From: Pycnopodia helianthoides
Lineage: Eukaryota; Echinodermata; Asteroidea; Forcipulatida; Asteriidae
Assembly (NCBI GenBank): GCA_032158295.1
Contig: CM063262.1
Span: forward strand, 3,257,394 to 3,321,393
Length of the DNA stretch: 64,000 nt
Direction: 5' to 3'
Of this stretch, positions 10,972 through 21,470 are shown piece after piece. Numbering within the stretch: the first letter of the stretch is position 1; each line of letters begins with the position of its first letter. The notes below the pieces were generated by a model. That model worked only from the letters and a program-made list of their open reading frames with translations. It was not told where the DNA came from and did not search any database. The position numbers and the translations under genes were made by a program.

Positions 10972-11572
10972 TGAAAAATAAGCATTGGAGGCAGCATTCA
11001 TCTCAAATAATTATTGGTTCAGTTTAATCACAGTAATCAGTTCAACACAATCAGTTAGGCAAATCAGGAACAGTACGATTGATTGGTAAATTTGAGGCTA
11101 ATTGGATCACTCGGAAGGTGGTGTGGCTGTTGATCGTGGAATTACTATATAGCGGTAGATTAATTAGTCTGTAAAACCAAAGGAAAAGACACAGGGATTA
11201 CTAAATCAGTTGTGCAAGATAACTATTAGAAGGCGATTAGTATATCAATTGAAATGCACTACAAAAATTTCCATCGAGTTTGTGCATCAAGCGAAAGGGA
11301 TGGTATTTCCGACACCTAGTGAATCGTGACTGGTTTTGGCTGTAAATTCACCATAATTATGCAACAATAATGTACCAAATATGAATGATTAACAATCTAT
11401 ATCAGTTATAAGAAACAATCACAGACTGGGTTTTATCACAACATAATTATATTAATCAATAAGTTTACGTTAATTGGGAGAAACTCACCATCCGATTTTA
11501 GCCTTGATGGCGAACTGTGAGAGCAACTTTTCTCGCCGCGCGGTGGCGCACTTTCGCTGCAATTTCACAACA
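10972..11572 (-). repeat. Right (5') LTR, long form
   Basis: Same termini as the left LTR. The segment 11170-11489 has no counterpart there and shows no transposon-like ends, so a deletion in the left copy is more likely than an insertion here. Confidence 0.88.
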
Positions 11573-12029
11573 GGTGTGTGTGTGTGGGGGGGGGGGTGTT
11601 CATAGACAGGCTGGTGGGAAAAAAATACTTACCATATACTTAGTGTACAAAATCTACCATATGGCTGGGCAGCCCACACACATCCAACCCTCTGATGAAC
11701 TGGAACCATTCGAGCAATCAACTGCTTAGTATAATTTATTAGGCTCTGCAAATAATTAATGTATGACCAGATGAGCAGCTCTGCGGATTCCACTCCAGCA
11801 CCGACATATCTCCCAGCCCCCCCCCCCCACACACAGATTCTATTTTTTGCATCCCTGTGGAGACATCTTTTGTTCTTTGTCCCTATAGTTAGGAACCTCT
11901 CATACACTTTGTACACAAAATTCCCTGTGGAGCAAGCCAGTCTATGGAGACTCTTTGTTATCTCTTTTCTGTTTTGTTCTCGGTCTCCATAAGGTAGTGA
12001 AAATGAAATCACACACACACACACACACA

Positions 12030-12190
12030 TGTTTGTGAATCCCATAAATCGAGGACAGCTCTTTGTTCTCCCATTGCTTGGACGTAGTGATTTTTTACAC
12101 GAAAGCGAAGCGAGGACGTCCACGCTCTGTCAAAACACCTGGATCCCTTTTGCTTAAAAGTCCTCGGTTTCAACGGGTAGACACGCTCTC
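12030..12190. repeat. Dispersed repeat shared with 44820-44970
   Basis: Shared blocks include TTGTTCTCCCATTG, ACACGAAAGCGAAGC, CTGGATCCCTTTTG and TTTCAACGGGTA in the same order at both loci, next to CA-repeat tracts. Confidence 0.7.
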
Positions 12191-12261
12191 ACGCACACAT
12201 CACTATTATAATTAAAGTTGACCATAATTAGCCGGACTTCTCTTTGTTCTCCCATTGCTTG

Positions 12262-12430
12262 GACGAGAGGACAGGTATTGCATTTGAGTAATTTCGGTCG
12301 AACTGTCTACCTTTTGGGATGCCAGAAACACTGGGGCGAACCTCATCGAGAAGTGTATCTGGCTCGTTTACGAACTTTACACAACATCCGGGACCTATAA
12401 CAGCTTTACGTCCCATCCGAAGGACGTAGC
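12262..12430 (-). mobile_element. SINE body fragment (antisense)
   Basis: Minus strand of a SINE body also found at 61800-62095: shared CACTGGGGCGAACC, ACACAACA and GGACCTATAACAGCTTTACG blocks. No tRNA head retained. Confidence 0.55.
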
Positions 12431-13157
12431 AATAATATAGGGGAGAGGTGGACGAGGAGAGAGAGAAGAGGGTTCGACAAATTTTGTTCTTAAAAAACCC
12501 AAAATTTTACCCCAAAATATGAAAAACCAAAATATTACGGTCAGTCATTTTCTTCAAATCAACTGAAACGCTTGCTCGTTGATTATTGTTTATTTTCATT
12601 AAAACAAGTTATTTTAATGAAAAACTAAAATTAACGGTCTTAAAAGTGTATCATTGCTTGAAGACACACAGATCCAGGACCCAAACCCACACTCTGCTGA
12701 TAAGAAATACTCGAGCTTGAGTCCGGGGGGGGGGGGAGGGGGTTGCTCTAATAATTGTTCGGCCACAATACGCCATTTAGGAAGAACATCACTCATATAA
12801 GACCTACACAAGGATAGACATTATACCGAGGAAGAAACCGAGTCAACGCCATACCAACTTATATTCTGGCTTACCTTCGAAGGTGACACCAGTGCAGATT
12901 TTTTTTCTATTCGTTGATCCAATGTCTGGGTTAGTAATACGGACCTGTACGATGCAGATGATCTTGTGTTGTCTCTCTTTACGTCTGTCCTCGCCGTCTG
13001 CAGGGTGAGGTCTGCACGATTCCGCAACCGCTCTGTTGTCTTATAATCTACAAGAACTTCACTTCCGGGAAAGAAACATGCCCATATCATTCAAAAATTA
13101 GCTGTGCACGTAAACCGCAGTATTGAACTTGTGACTCGAGCTCCTGCTTCAACGTAT

Positions 13158-13839
13158 TGTAACGAAATAGTGATTGCGTGCTGTGGGGGTTTTCCCCTTA
13201 GCTGGGCGCTGGTGCGCGGGCTGCGGTCCGTGCATCAGCATGCGTGGCTGATGCCCCGCGCGGGTATATAAGCGCGTCGCACGTGTGCTGCGGGCTGAGG
13301 TTTTTGGGCAGCGCTGTGTCTGCGATCAGTTCTCCCGCGCCGAGCTGTTGCTGGATTGTGTGTCAGTGTTACGCCGCAGGCTGTGAGTAGCTGCCGAGGG
13401 TGAGTAGCTGCACCTCATGTCATATCCGTCCCGATGTCCATTTGATTTATTGCTGGATTAATTAAGTTGTAGTGATTCTTGATTGAGATAAATTCCCACT
13501 GATATTAATTACGATTACAACCTAATCAACCGCTGATCAACCTGTGTATCAACACCAAATAAGGAACCTCTAATCAACGCCTATTAAAACGCCTACTTAG
13601 GGAACAGTTATTTATTTAATAAGCCAGTCCAGACCAGGTAAATAATCAGTGTTAAGTGATTCATCTTTGAAGTGTCAGCCCCTGTATGGTGTGGTGTGTG
13701 CGTGGTGACTAAACTTAGGCGCCTGGAGGTAGACTTCCCCCAAAACGAGTCCGCCCCTCAGGTCTCCTGCGGTTACCGCTCGTCGCGGAGGCCGAAGTCC
13801 CGTGGTTGCCCGGCGACCCCGCCGGGAGAATCCGTTACA
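13158..13839 (+). mobile_element. Solo LTR with 4-bp target duplication
   Basis: 682 bp starting TGTAACG and ending CGTTACA, flanked by GTAT on both sides (13154-13157, 13840-13843). It contains a TATA box TATATAA at 13265 in a GC-rich segment, as expected of a retrotransposon promoter. No internal region and no second LTR in the window. Terminal bases and 4-bp duplication suit Ty3/gypsy-type elements (inference). Confidence 0.75.
13265..13271 (+). promoter_or_regulatory. TATA box in the solo LTR
   Basis: TATATAA preceded by GCGCGGG and followed by GCGCGTCGC, placed about 108 bp into the LTR. Confidence 0.5.
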
Positions 13840-14201
13840 GTATGCTATCAATAGTACTCATAAATGATTTTCTTGGACCCAAACAAAATATTGAATTCGG
13901 AGTATCGTGTTTTGCTTTGGACAGTTCCATATTTACCCAAATAATGTTGAAATGTCGTAAATCCTGAATCTCTGAGCCAAATGAGTGCAATTCATCTGAA
14001 ACGAGTAAGTAAAAAATGGTTACCGGCATCTTTCATTGAAAAAGCAACATTCGCTTTCAGCGCAAGGCACTCATGTTCACCCAGTGCTGATTATTCCCCC
14101 ATCATTTCACCTCTGCAACTCTAGACTCGATCCAAGTCGGCTCTCGATGTGTGCCGAGTTTGTTTGTAACGCGCGCCCTCTAGTGTCAATCCAGCGTGTT
14201 C

Positions 14202-15576
14202 GCTCGGCCCGGTCGCGATTTTTTTCCCCTTCCACACGCTAACTGAAGGGCCTCTATAAAGCGTTCTGATTGGTCCGTCTGTGCATAGTTCGTGCATTTT
14301 AAATGAGGTCAACTAAGGAAAGCATTATTACTGTGGTACACACGGCGCTAGCCTTGGAGCACAGCCTGTTAAGTTTATCGCATGCGGTGCGTGAGGTGTT
14401 AATAGAGCGGCACTTGGTACACTTTCGGTGTCGCTAATGTTAATCGGTGATAATAAAAATAGAGGCAAGAGGTATAAGAAAACTCCACTGATCTATTTTC
14501 TTTTAACGAATCATTTTTCTCTTCTTCATGTACATGTATCATAAAATACGGAGGTAACATTGTCCACTTCCGAAGTAGATGTCAAAGTTGTTTTTGAGTC
14601 GTGTAAACGAACACAATTTATTGCAAAACACTGTCGAAAGGACAATTTTACGAATCACAAGTCATAGTCTTCCCCAATAATTATATAGACATATGTCTCA
14701 TAGGTGTCGCCCCATACTCTGCAGGCCTTGCGCTTAAGCTTTTTGTAAAGTAGCCCGCCGGGCCAGTAAACTGTGCATTTTACTTGCCCCCGGAAGTTTT
14801 AGTAGCCCAGATTTTAAACAGGATTTGCCATAAATGTAATGTTCTGATGTGTTAATGATTAATGATCAAATGAAGTTATATTCACACACTCAATAACGAA
14901 TAACACATTGTATACATTAATTATCACATCTGAAAAGGAAGAAATTAGCATTTAAACAAGTAGGTTGCACAGTTTTTAGTAGCCCACAGGGCAAGTTGAG
15001 AAGTGGTTTTACTAGCCCATAGAATTTTTTACTAGACAATGTACGCCGGGCTAGTGTTAAGGGCGAGCCCTCTCTGTCATTTGAAGGTTACTACACACCA
15101 ACAATTCTTCAAATCCCCCGCAGTGACCATGCAGCCCTGTTGACCACATAATATCAACCTAGCTCCAGGAAATGATGTCATTTTTTCACTCTGATTCTCT
15201 CATTGTAACTTTCGCTCGTACCCATTGCCAACCAAAGATGAGCCCGAGTGAGTTGTACACGTTATACACTGCCATCGATCCACACATACAATTACATGTA
15301 CATGTTCATACTTCTCGCGCGAAATAGTTAAAACATACTATCGATCGTGACCTACATGAGCTTTACTGTGGCCCTCTAGCAAAGATCATTAGCGCTGCGT
15401 CGCTAAACAATATTCGACTCATGCATGCAACAACCAGTACGTGTATAGTAAATAACGCTTTCCTTAGTTGACCTCATTTAAAATGCACGAACTTTGCAAA
15501 AACGGACCAATCAGAAAGCTTTATTGTGGCCCTACAGCTAGCGTGTGGTGTGAAAAAAAAATCGCACTCCCCGAGC
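14202..15576. mobile_element. 1.37-kb element or segment with 130-bp inverted terminal repeats
   Basis: 14202-14332 and 15447-15576 are inverted copies sharing CTGATTGGTCCG, GTTCGTGCATTTTAAATGAG and GTCAACTAAGGAAAGC. No transposase frame inside. The interior repeats the phrase AGTAGCCC several times (14746-15070). I could not define a target duplication, so an inverted segmental duplication is an alternative. Confidence 0.6.
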
Positions 15577-15682
15577 CTCAAGTGATGACGTCAGATGTTT
15601 GGGCTTTCACTATTTGGCACTTGGTGGCGCTGTTGACATTATGACTCCGTAGCTATTTTTAGACACTTCTGTAATGATTTTA

Positions 15683-15956
15683 CTCTTAGTATTATTATTA
15701 TTTCAGATGCTGTCATCATCATACACACGTAAATAATGATGCAACTGCGGAGCAACAACGTACACTTAAAACGTCAACTCAAGAAGAGGAGAACCATTTC
15801 ATGTCTGGTCTACATCCGTCATACTATCTTGTCTTACTACATGTACTTAAATACTCAAGTCCACCAGCAGAATGTGAAACAAATTTTTATAAGCTCAGCA
15901 ACGATCAAACAACTCTTCACAAAAAAGGGGGAAAGACAGTGTTTTGTGAAAAAAAG
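15683..15956 (+). other. Candidate 5' (untranslated) exon upstream of the unknown gene
   Basis: A segment starting near 15683 ends in a consensus donor (AAAAAG|GTGAGT at 15956). The open frame from ATG 15736 ends in phase 2, which does not match exon A (phase 1), so if it is spliced to exon A it would be noncoding. Weak evidence. Confidence 0.25.
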
Positions 15957-15980
15957 GTGAGTTACAATTTACAAATTTAA

Positions 15981-16360
15981 AGACACTGGACACCTTTGGT
16001 AATTGTCAAAGACCAGTCTTCTCACTTGATGTATCTCAACATATGCACAAAATAACAAACCTGTAAAAATTTGAACTCAATTGGTCGTCGAAGTTGCGAG
16101 ATAATAATGGAAGAAATAACACCCTTGCCTTGTCACCTCGAGTCGAAGTTGTGTGCTTTCAGACGCTTGATTTTGAGACCTCACGCGTGAGGTCTCAAAA
16201 TCAATTCAAATAAAATTACATCTTTCTCAAAAACTGCGTTACTTCGGAGGGAGCGTTTCTCACAATGTTTTATACTATCAACAGCTCTCCATTGCTCGTT
16301 ACCAAGTAAGTTTTTATGCTAGCAATTATTTTGAGTAATTACCAGTAGTGTCCAGTGCCT
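15981..16360. mobile_element. TTAA-flanked MITE, family B
   Basis: 380 bp between TTAA 15977-15980 and 16361-16364; inverted termini AGACACTGGACACCT and AGTGTCCAGTGCCT. It contains a perfect 38-bp palindrome at 16167-16204. Confidence 0.85.
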
Positions 16361-16364
16361 TTAA

Positions 16365-17522
16365 TGAATTGTTTCTAAAAAGAAACTATTTGTTTTTAGT
16401 CGTATTTAAGTTATAAATTCATGCATTTAAAACTATAATAATAATATTGATAAACGAATAATGAATGAGAACATGTTCATGAGTTGAAAGATGGAATTGC
16501 GATCCGAGTTCAGTTGAAATTGAATTGAATTGAACATTCCATCTTCAATGAAATTCTCTTCATTCCCCAATTCAAAACATACATTTAGTTATTCGTTTAC
16601 GGGTGGGTATGGCCTACTGACTGACAGTGACATAGACCTCTGTATTTGGAGAAGAAAAAAACATTACCCAATTGTAAAAATTTGTTTGATTTTTAAGAAT
16701 ATTGCCCGTTCGTGAACTATTGCTCGCATGTTATTTTGCGCACACAATGTCTTGACACGCATATCTAGTTCAGGAGGCGCAAACCTCATACACTAGCCTT
16801 TAAAGTATTACAGTGTTAGTATTATTATGTTTAGTTGCCATAATCGTAACCCTCCATTCTCCCGACTAATTTATTAGTTAACCCCATGTGAACATGTTTT
16901 AGCCAACCGACAAGAGGTGTGTTATTCTAATATTAGTTCCGAGCTACTTGAGTCCTGGACCCAACACGCTTTTACAATATTTGATAATGTCCAAATGTAA
17001 AAAAAAAGGCGCTGTTGGGTCCAGCAACTCGGACTGAGATAAAACGTATAACACTGTAACAGTTACTGAATGCTCAGTAACTTCTTAATTATTTTGCGAA
17101 CCACCGACAGTCAAATAGATTCAAACTCAAATCATAGATTCACCCACAAAACAAAATAACCTTAACTTTTATTCCAAATGTAGTCTGTTTGCTCAATACA
17201 TCTGTGGTCATAAAAATGTTCTGGAAACTGCATTGTGTATTTTTCAACCATCTTCAGTCAATGTAGCGATTGGAGTGGACTGGTACAGTGTACGCAATTA
17301 TTTTTTCTCAAATCCAAGTTCCAAATGTGACCTGTTTGCTCATGTTCGGGTGGAACTGTATGTATATCCAGCCATCCTCATACAGCGAGTGGTGCCTAAG
17401 TAATTTTTCAAGTTCCAAAATCTATTAATCCAAATTTTGAAAGTAAAGGCTACTGCTGCATACATGCATACTGTTCATGTATACATGTAGTCTGTAAATT
17501 ACTTCTTCATCTTCACCCACAG
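16365..17522 (+). other. Spacer or intron upstream of exon A
   Basis: AT-rich. An imperfect inverted pair (about 16905-16972 and 17008-17060, sharing TGTTGGGTCCAG) may be an old MITE. Nothing else recognised. Confidence 0.45.
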
Positions 17523-17910
17523 TATTGGCTGACAACTCTACATTGAAACCTCAGTCACCATCCACCAAAGTGCGAGACAACAAGATCATGATAAATCAAG
17601 ACAGAGTCAAGATGGCCCAACACCGTCTCCAGCCCTCCAACACAACCGTCACTGTCCGAATGACCCATCTTCTCGACAACGGGGGTGTCACCCTCGGCAA
17701 CCCCCGGATCAAGATGGCGGTCTTTATCCCAAACACTCCTTCAGAAGAGAAGAGGCAGGGGCTGAGCTCCACCTCGCCCAAGAGCGAAAAAGTGTTTTAC
17801 AAAAGCCGACAGTCTGTCAAGCGACGAGTTCGGCATTCTAGAAACCCCTCTCCGCCAGTTCATCTTTACATTGGAACTAACTTCGCCGTACGTCTTCATC
17901 ACAACTTCAG
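17523..17910 (+). CDS. Unknown gene, exon A (basic N-terminal region)
   Basis: Acceptor TTCACCCACAG, donor TTCAG|GTAATA. Basic, Ser/Thr/Pro-rich sequence ending LYIGTNFAVRLHHNF. In-frame ATG at 17588 with A at -3; the reading frame before it is open. Confidence 0.75.
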
Positions 17911-20891
17911 GTAATAATGCGATTGCACCCCGCCCCCCCCCCCCCCATCCCCCTACACACTTAGTTTCCTCCTATATGGAGGCCTGACAATGCCATTCCA
18001 ATTGTTGATATCCATCCTGAAATGTGTTTTTCAACAGAATTTTTTTTGTTTACATTATAATATAAAATGTATTGGTCATCTTTCATTTTTATGTACTTGA
18101 CTCTCAGTTTGAAAAGTTTGGTTTACTTTTTGTTGTTAAATCATTTTACCGAGCGCGGAACATCCAACCTGGCCGACCGTTCTTGACGCTACAAAGTTTC
18201 CCCATCCATTTTGCTCATGCCTACCACTAGCATCAAACCCTTGGTTAAAGCAATAAACACTTTGCCATATACATGTACATGTATCTACCCATTCTAAACG
18301 CCAGTACTGCAAAAAACTCTTCTACTCTTAGCTTTTTTCCCTTGTACACATACTGCTGCTGTGCACTGCACTTTGGAATTCCCTACCTGCATCTTCCTTT
18401 CAACCATCTAACAATCTATCTCAGCTCTTAAGAGAAATGTGAACAGGCTGCTGTTTAGTGTCATTTTATCGTTACTCAAAAATGCATTTTAACCCCCCCC
18501 CCCTTCAATCAACAATCCATAGGTTCCAGCGACACGTAACCAATAGCAACGAGAGAGGCCTCATCTGGACTGAGTTTGAATCTTTCAGGCAACTGCGTCA
18601 AATGACGTTGTCCGAATGTGCTGCTAAGATCTTGACCATCCCAAATGCTGGAGGAAATTCTGTAGAATCCGAGGTTTTAAGGTAATTAAAGCTACTGTAA
18701 TTTTAAAGAGGGGCTTCAATGTTTAAACACTTCTAGCGTGTTTAAAATCGCACGTTTAAACATGGCCGCCATGTGATCTCTTCTCGACAAATCAGAATGG
18801 ATAAACTGTCCCGGGTGTTTATGAATTTCAATGTTTTCTTTCTTTCTGGGGTGTCATGGCCGAGTGGTTAAGAGCATTGGATTCAAGTTCTGGTGGTTTA
18901 GTCATCGGGGTGTGGGTTCGAGTCCCGGTCATGACGCTTGTGTCCTTGAGCAAGACACTTTGCTATAATTGCTTCTCTTCACCGAGGGGTATAAATGGGT
19001 ACCTGTGAGGGTCGAGGATCGATGAGCGCTGATAATCGGCTGCCGCGTGGTCCCATGGCCTGATGAACAGGGGAATAATATTGTAAAGCGCTTTGAGATT
19101 GTTGATACGATGGAAAGCGCTATATAAGCACCACAATTTATTTATTTTATTTATTTTCTAGTTTTGAGCTTCTTCATCGATGCTTTGGTGCCCGCCTGCT
19201 GAAGACCGAGATGGAGGTGGCATACTTCCCCGAGGGCGGTTCCATCACTGATTTCACATGCGAGATGTTTGGAACTAGACTCGGTGTGTCCGTCACCAGA
19301 GCCATGAAATTCAAGGGGGACTTTGAGGCCGAAGATGCAGAGAAACTTCTGCGTAAAAAATTGAAGGGTACACCTTTTTATTCCTCTTCTTTAATACCTT
19401 TTTCGACAAAGTTTTAAAATTCATCCAACCTGAAATTCTTCCTTTAATAGCAAAAGTGATGTATACGTTGTAATCTCCTTACAGCACAAACACTTAAAGG
19501 GGCACATTGCCTTCTAATTTCTTTAAAATGTTGCTGTTTTGAATTGCTCCTTATCCTTTCAAGTATTGTTCATGCGCAAAACACCCTAGAGTGTGTTTTA
19601 CTCTGCTGAGTGGTTTCTTTCTCTGCCTTTCACCTCTGTGGACCCTGGTTCGAATCCCACCTCAGACAAGAGCCTTGCATGTGGATTGGGTTTTCAGTCC
19701 TACCTGATTGCCTAGAAATGATCGGGTAGAAACTAAAAGCCGGTACAAGGCGGAATTGGAACTGAGAACCACAGAGGTGAAAGGCAAGGAAAGACGCCAC
19801 TAAGTAAAAGCCAACCCGTTCCCAAGTAAGTTAAAACCAATCACTTGGAGTGTGTGGCCTAGCAGTCCTAGTAAAGCCCAGACTCAAATTGAGGATGCCA
19901 GAGTGGCGGTTCAGGTCCTGGTTGACACATCTTGTCTCCGTCTCATTCAGGTTTGTGTGTATGATGGTTCCATCTCTTTACGCAAAACTTGCCCCGAACC
20001 TTGTGACATAGCAGCTGTCTGTACCCGTTGCAGTCGGGTGGCCTGTAGTATCTTTCCTCGCTTTCTACCGCTAGAAACCGGTTTGAATCCCACCGGGTTT
20101 TCCCACGACTGACACCAACCCTCAGAACTCTGAGAAACAATTCATGCACAAATTGTTTCTCAGATTCAAATGTTTTGGGGTGAAAAGTTATCCAAACCAT
20201 AATTACTTCGAAGGAATCGTTTTCTCAGCTGCATGAAGGAAGTTTTTATGGTCGTAAATTTTTTGATTATTTGCCAATGACCAAGGTGCCTTTAAAGGGG
20301 CTGTGTCGTCATGATCAATGCAGCCTGTGGCTTTACATGGAGTTATGAAATCTCACCCAGTTATTGCATGCATGCTCTCCATAGAAATGATACAGAGGAG
20401 GGCGTGCACTTTCAGTAACTAGGTGAGAGTTCATAATTCTATGTTCAGCCACAGGCCTGTTTTGACCATGGCTATACAGCCCCTTATACAGTCGATCTCA
20501 TTTACAATCTCATTTACAATTCATTCAATCTCATTTACAACTCATTTACAATCTCATTACAATGTCAGTTACACTGTTAAATAAATTTCAAGCGCCCATT
20601 GTTGAGAACAGAATGTTTGTGGTGTGAAATAACCTTCAGTTGGCTAGTTCCTTGTTCCTCGTTGATGACAAACTTTGAATCCTTTGATTTTTGATTCCAG
20701 GAATCGTGAACTCCAGCAGGAACAGTCTGGAACATTGGAGCAAACAGATTCTGCACATCTGGGCGACCAATCACAACGTGGCTGATCAGATTGCTCGCAG
20801 TTACTCCGCAATGCCCCGAAATCTCATGTCCAATACGGTCGTCCTGGTAACAGTGGTAACAAAAGACTTGGACAGGATGTCAATTTTTTAA
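17588..20891 (+). CDS. Unrecognised multi-exon protein, possible PD-(D/E)XK-like fold
   Basis: I do not recognise this family. Four exons splice in frame with GT-AG ends: 17523-17910, 18523-18681, 19162-19367 and 20701-20891 (stop TAA). Starting from the first in-frame ATG at 17588 gives 292 residues; the frame is open back to the acceptor at 17523, so an upstream coding exon is possible. The N-terminal quarter is basic and Ser/Thr-rich. The C-terminal half looks structured: ESFRQLRQMTLSECAAKILT, NAGGNSVESEVLSFELLHR, LLKTEMEVAYFPEGGSITDF, GVSVTRAMKF, EDAEKLLRKKLKG, WSKQILHIWATNHNVADQIA and a hydrophobic NTVVLVTVV strand. Helix-Glu, strand-Asp, then strand VSVTR resembles the order of PD-(D/E)XK nuclease-like domains, but the usual (D/E)xK is not intact. 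This is inference only. AATAAA at 21465 could be the poly(A) signal. Convergent with NIT2. Confidence 0.82.
18523..18681 (+). CDS. Unknown gene, exon B
   Basis: Encodes FQRHVTNSNERGLIWTEFES to NSVESEVL. Acceptor ATCCATAG, donor TTAAG|GTAATT. The phase matches both neighbours. Confidence 0.82.
18851..19135 (+). mobile_element. tRNA-Leu-derived SINE in intron B-C of the unknown gene
   Basis: A-box TGGCCGAGTGG, B-box GGTTCGAGTCC, and acceptor-stem halves GTCATGG/TCATGAC pair. The anticodon region ATTCAAGTTCTGG is like tRNA-Leu(CAA). A body with CTTGTGTCCTTGAGCAAG and a tail AAGCGCTATATAAGC follow, then TTTA repeats. Confidence 0.88.
19162..19367 (+). CDS. Unknown gene, exon C (putative core)
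   Basis: Encodes FELLHRCFGARLLKTEMEVA to EKLLRKKLK. The acceptor ...TTTATTTTCTAG is contiguous with the T-rich tail of the SINE at 18851-19135. The donor is G|GTACAC. Confidence 0.85.
19600..19810. mobile_element. Foldback element (intron C-D)
   Basis: TGCCTTTCACCTCTGTGG and its complement CCACAGAGGTGAAAGGCA lie about 120 bp apart, with further outer pairing (TGGTTTCTTTC). Confidence 0.5.
20115..20294. mobile_element. Partial family-B MITE
   Basis: Right portion only: AATTACTTCGAAGGAATCGTTT, AGTTTTTATGGTCGT and a terminus CCAAGGTGCCTTTAA. Confidence 0.5.
20298..20485. mobile_element. Palindromic MITE
   Basis: Termini AGGGGCTGTGTCGTCATGAT and the diverged complement TGACCATGGCTATACAGCCCCT; CAGCCTGTGGCT pairs with AGCCACAGGC. 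It abuts the TTAA of the preceding family-B fragment. Confidence 0.6.
20493..20570. repeat. Short tandem repeat
   Basis: Degenerate repeats of ATCTCATTTACA. Confidence 0.6.
20701..20891 (+). CDS. Unknown gene, last exon and stop
   Basis: Acceptor TTGATTCCAG. Encodes IVNSSRNSLEHWSKQILHIW to VVLVTVVTKDLDRMSIF, then TAA. A 46-bp minisatellite starts directly at the stop codon. Confidence 0.83.
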
Positions 20892-21072
20892 ACTAAGGAA
20901 ACAATGTAAATATCTGAAATATAATCTTGTTTTTAAACTAAGGAAACAATGTAAATATCTGAAATATAATCTTGTTTTAAAACTGAGGAAAAACAATGTA
21001 AATATCTGAAATATAATCTTTTTTTTAAACTAAGGAAGCAATGTAAATATCTGAAATATAGTCTTGTTTTTA
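20884..21072. repeat. 46-bp minisatellite, four copies, starting at a stop codon
   Basis: Unit begins TAAACTAAGGAAACAATG and continues TAAATATCTGAAATATAATC; four copies. The first copy begins at the TAA stop of the unknown gene, so the array lies in its 3' UTR. Confidence 0.85.
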
Positions 21073-21299
21073 TTCACTAAGTCCACACTATACGGTGTCT
21101 AGCTACGACAACCTGTATTTCTCTATTTACTATGGGTACAGTGTGATGAGCCGGTCTTCTCTGCGTGGTAATGACCAGGCTAGTGGCTGTCCGCTGTAAT
21201 GGACCGAGCCGATATGCGATATCTAAATTTCTTGCCAAAATATTAAAAAACAGAAATATGCACAAAGAAAACAGTTGATTTGATAGTTCCCCTGCACAA

Positions 21300-21435
21300 C
21301 TGATTAAATTACTGCACCTCGAATGACGTACAATATTCGATTACTGCACTTCGAATGGAGTACAATATTTAATTATTGCGCCTCGATTGGTGTACAATAT
21401 TTAGATGCTGCACCTCGAATGGAGTGCAATATTTA
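21300..21435. repeat. Degenerate tandem repeat, about four copies
   Basis: Units of about 38 bp, each with TGCACCTCGAATGGAGTACA-like sequence and ATATTTA. Within the probable 3' UTR. Confidence 0.65.
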
Positions 21436-21464
21436 TCTTGAATTTGAACAGATGTAAAGGCAAA

Positions 21465-21470
21465 AATAAA
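21465..21470 (+). terminator. Candidate poly(A) signal AATAAA for the unknown gene
   Basis: AATAAA about 575 bp after the stop codon at 20891. It is the nearest canonical signal I see on this strand; use is not demonstrated. Confidence 0.35.

Larger units (their letters stand above)
6881..11572 (-). mobile_element. BEL/Pao-type LTR retroelement, internally deleted
   Basis: Two near-identical LTRs (6881-7161 and 10972-11572) enclose a minus-strand coding region. Gag-like coiled coil, DUF1759-type gag, zinc knuckles and an aspartic protease-like region are followed directly by the C-terminal tip of integrase and a DUF5641-type tail. Reverse transcriptase, RNase H and the integrase core are absent. 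The primer-binding site matches the tRNA-Trp 3' end. Over their shared bases the LTRs differ at few positions (one noted, near 6988/11080), suggesting recent insertion, but the right LTR has 320 bp the left one lacks. A clean target duplication is not visible (GTTGT versus GGTGT in low-complexity DNA). Confidence 0.88.
11573..13157. other. Repeat-rich spacer
   Basis: Holds GT/CA and poly-C/G tracts (11571-11598, 11820-11835, 12010-12030, 12722-12740), a dispersed repeat (12030-12190) and an antisense SINE body (12262-12430). No gene seen. Confidence 0.55.

Noticed and set aside
11629..12123. 164-codon minus-strand open frame
   Set aside because: It crosses a CA/GT repeat and a dispersed repeat; composition is repeat-driven.
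18853..18935. Functional tRNA-Leu gene
   Set aside because: The cloverleaf-like head is fused to a SINE body and similar heads occur at 25029, 27958 and 33905; it is SINE-derived.
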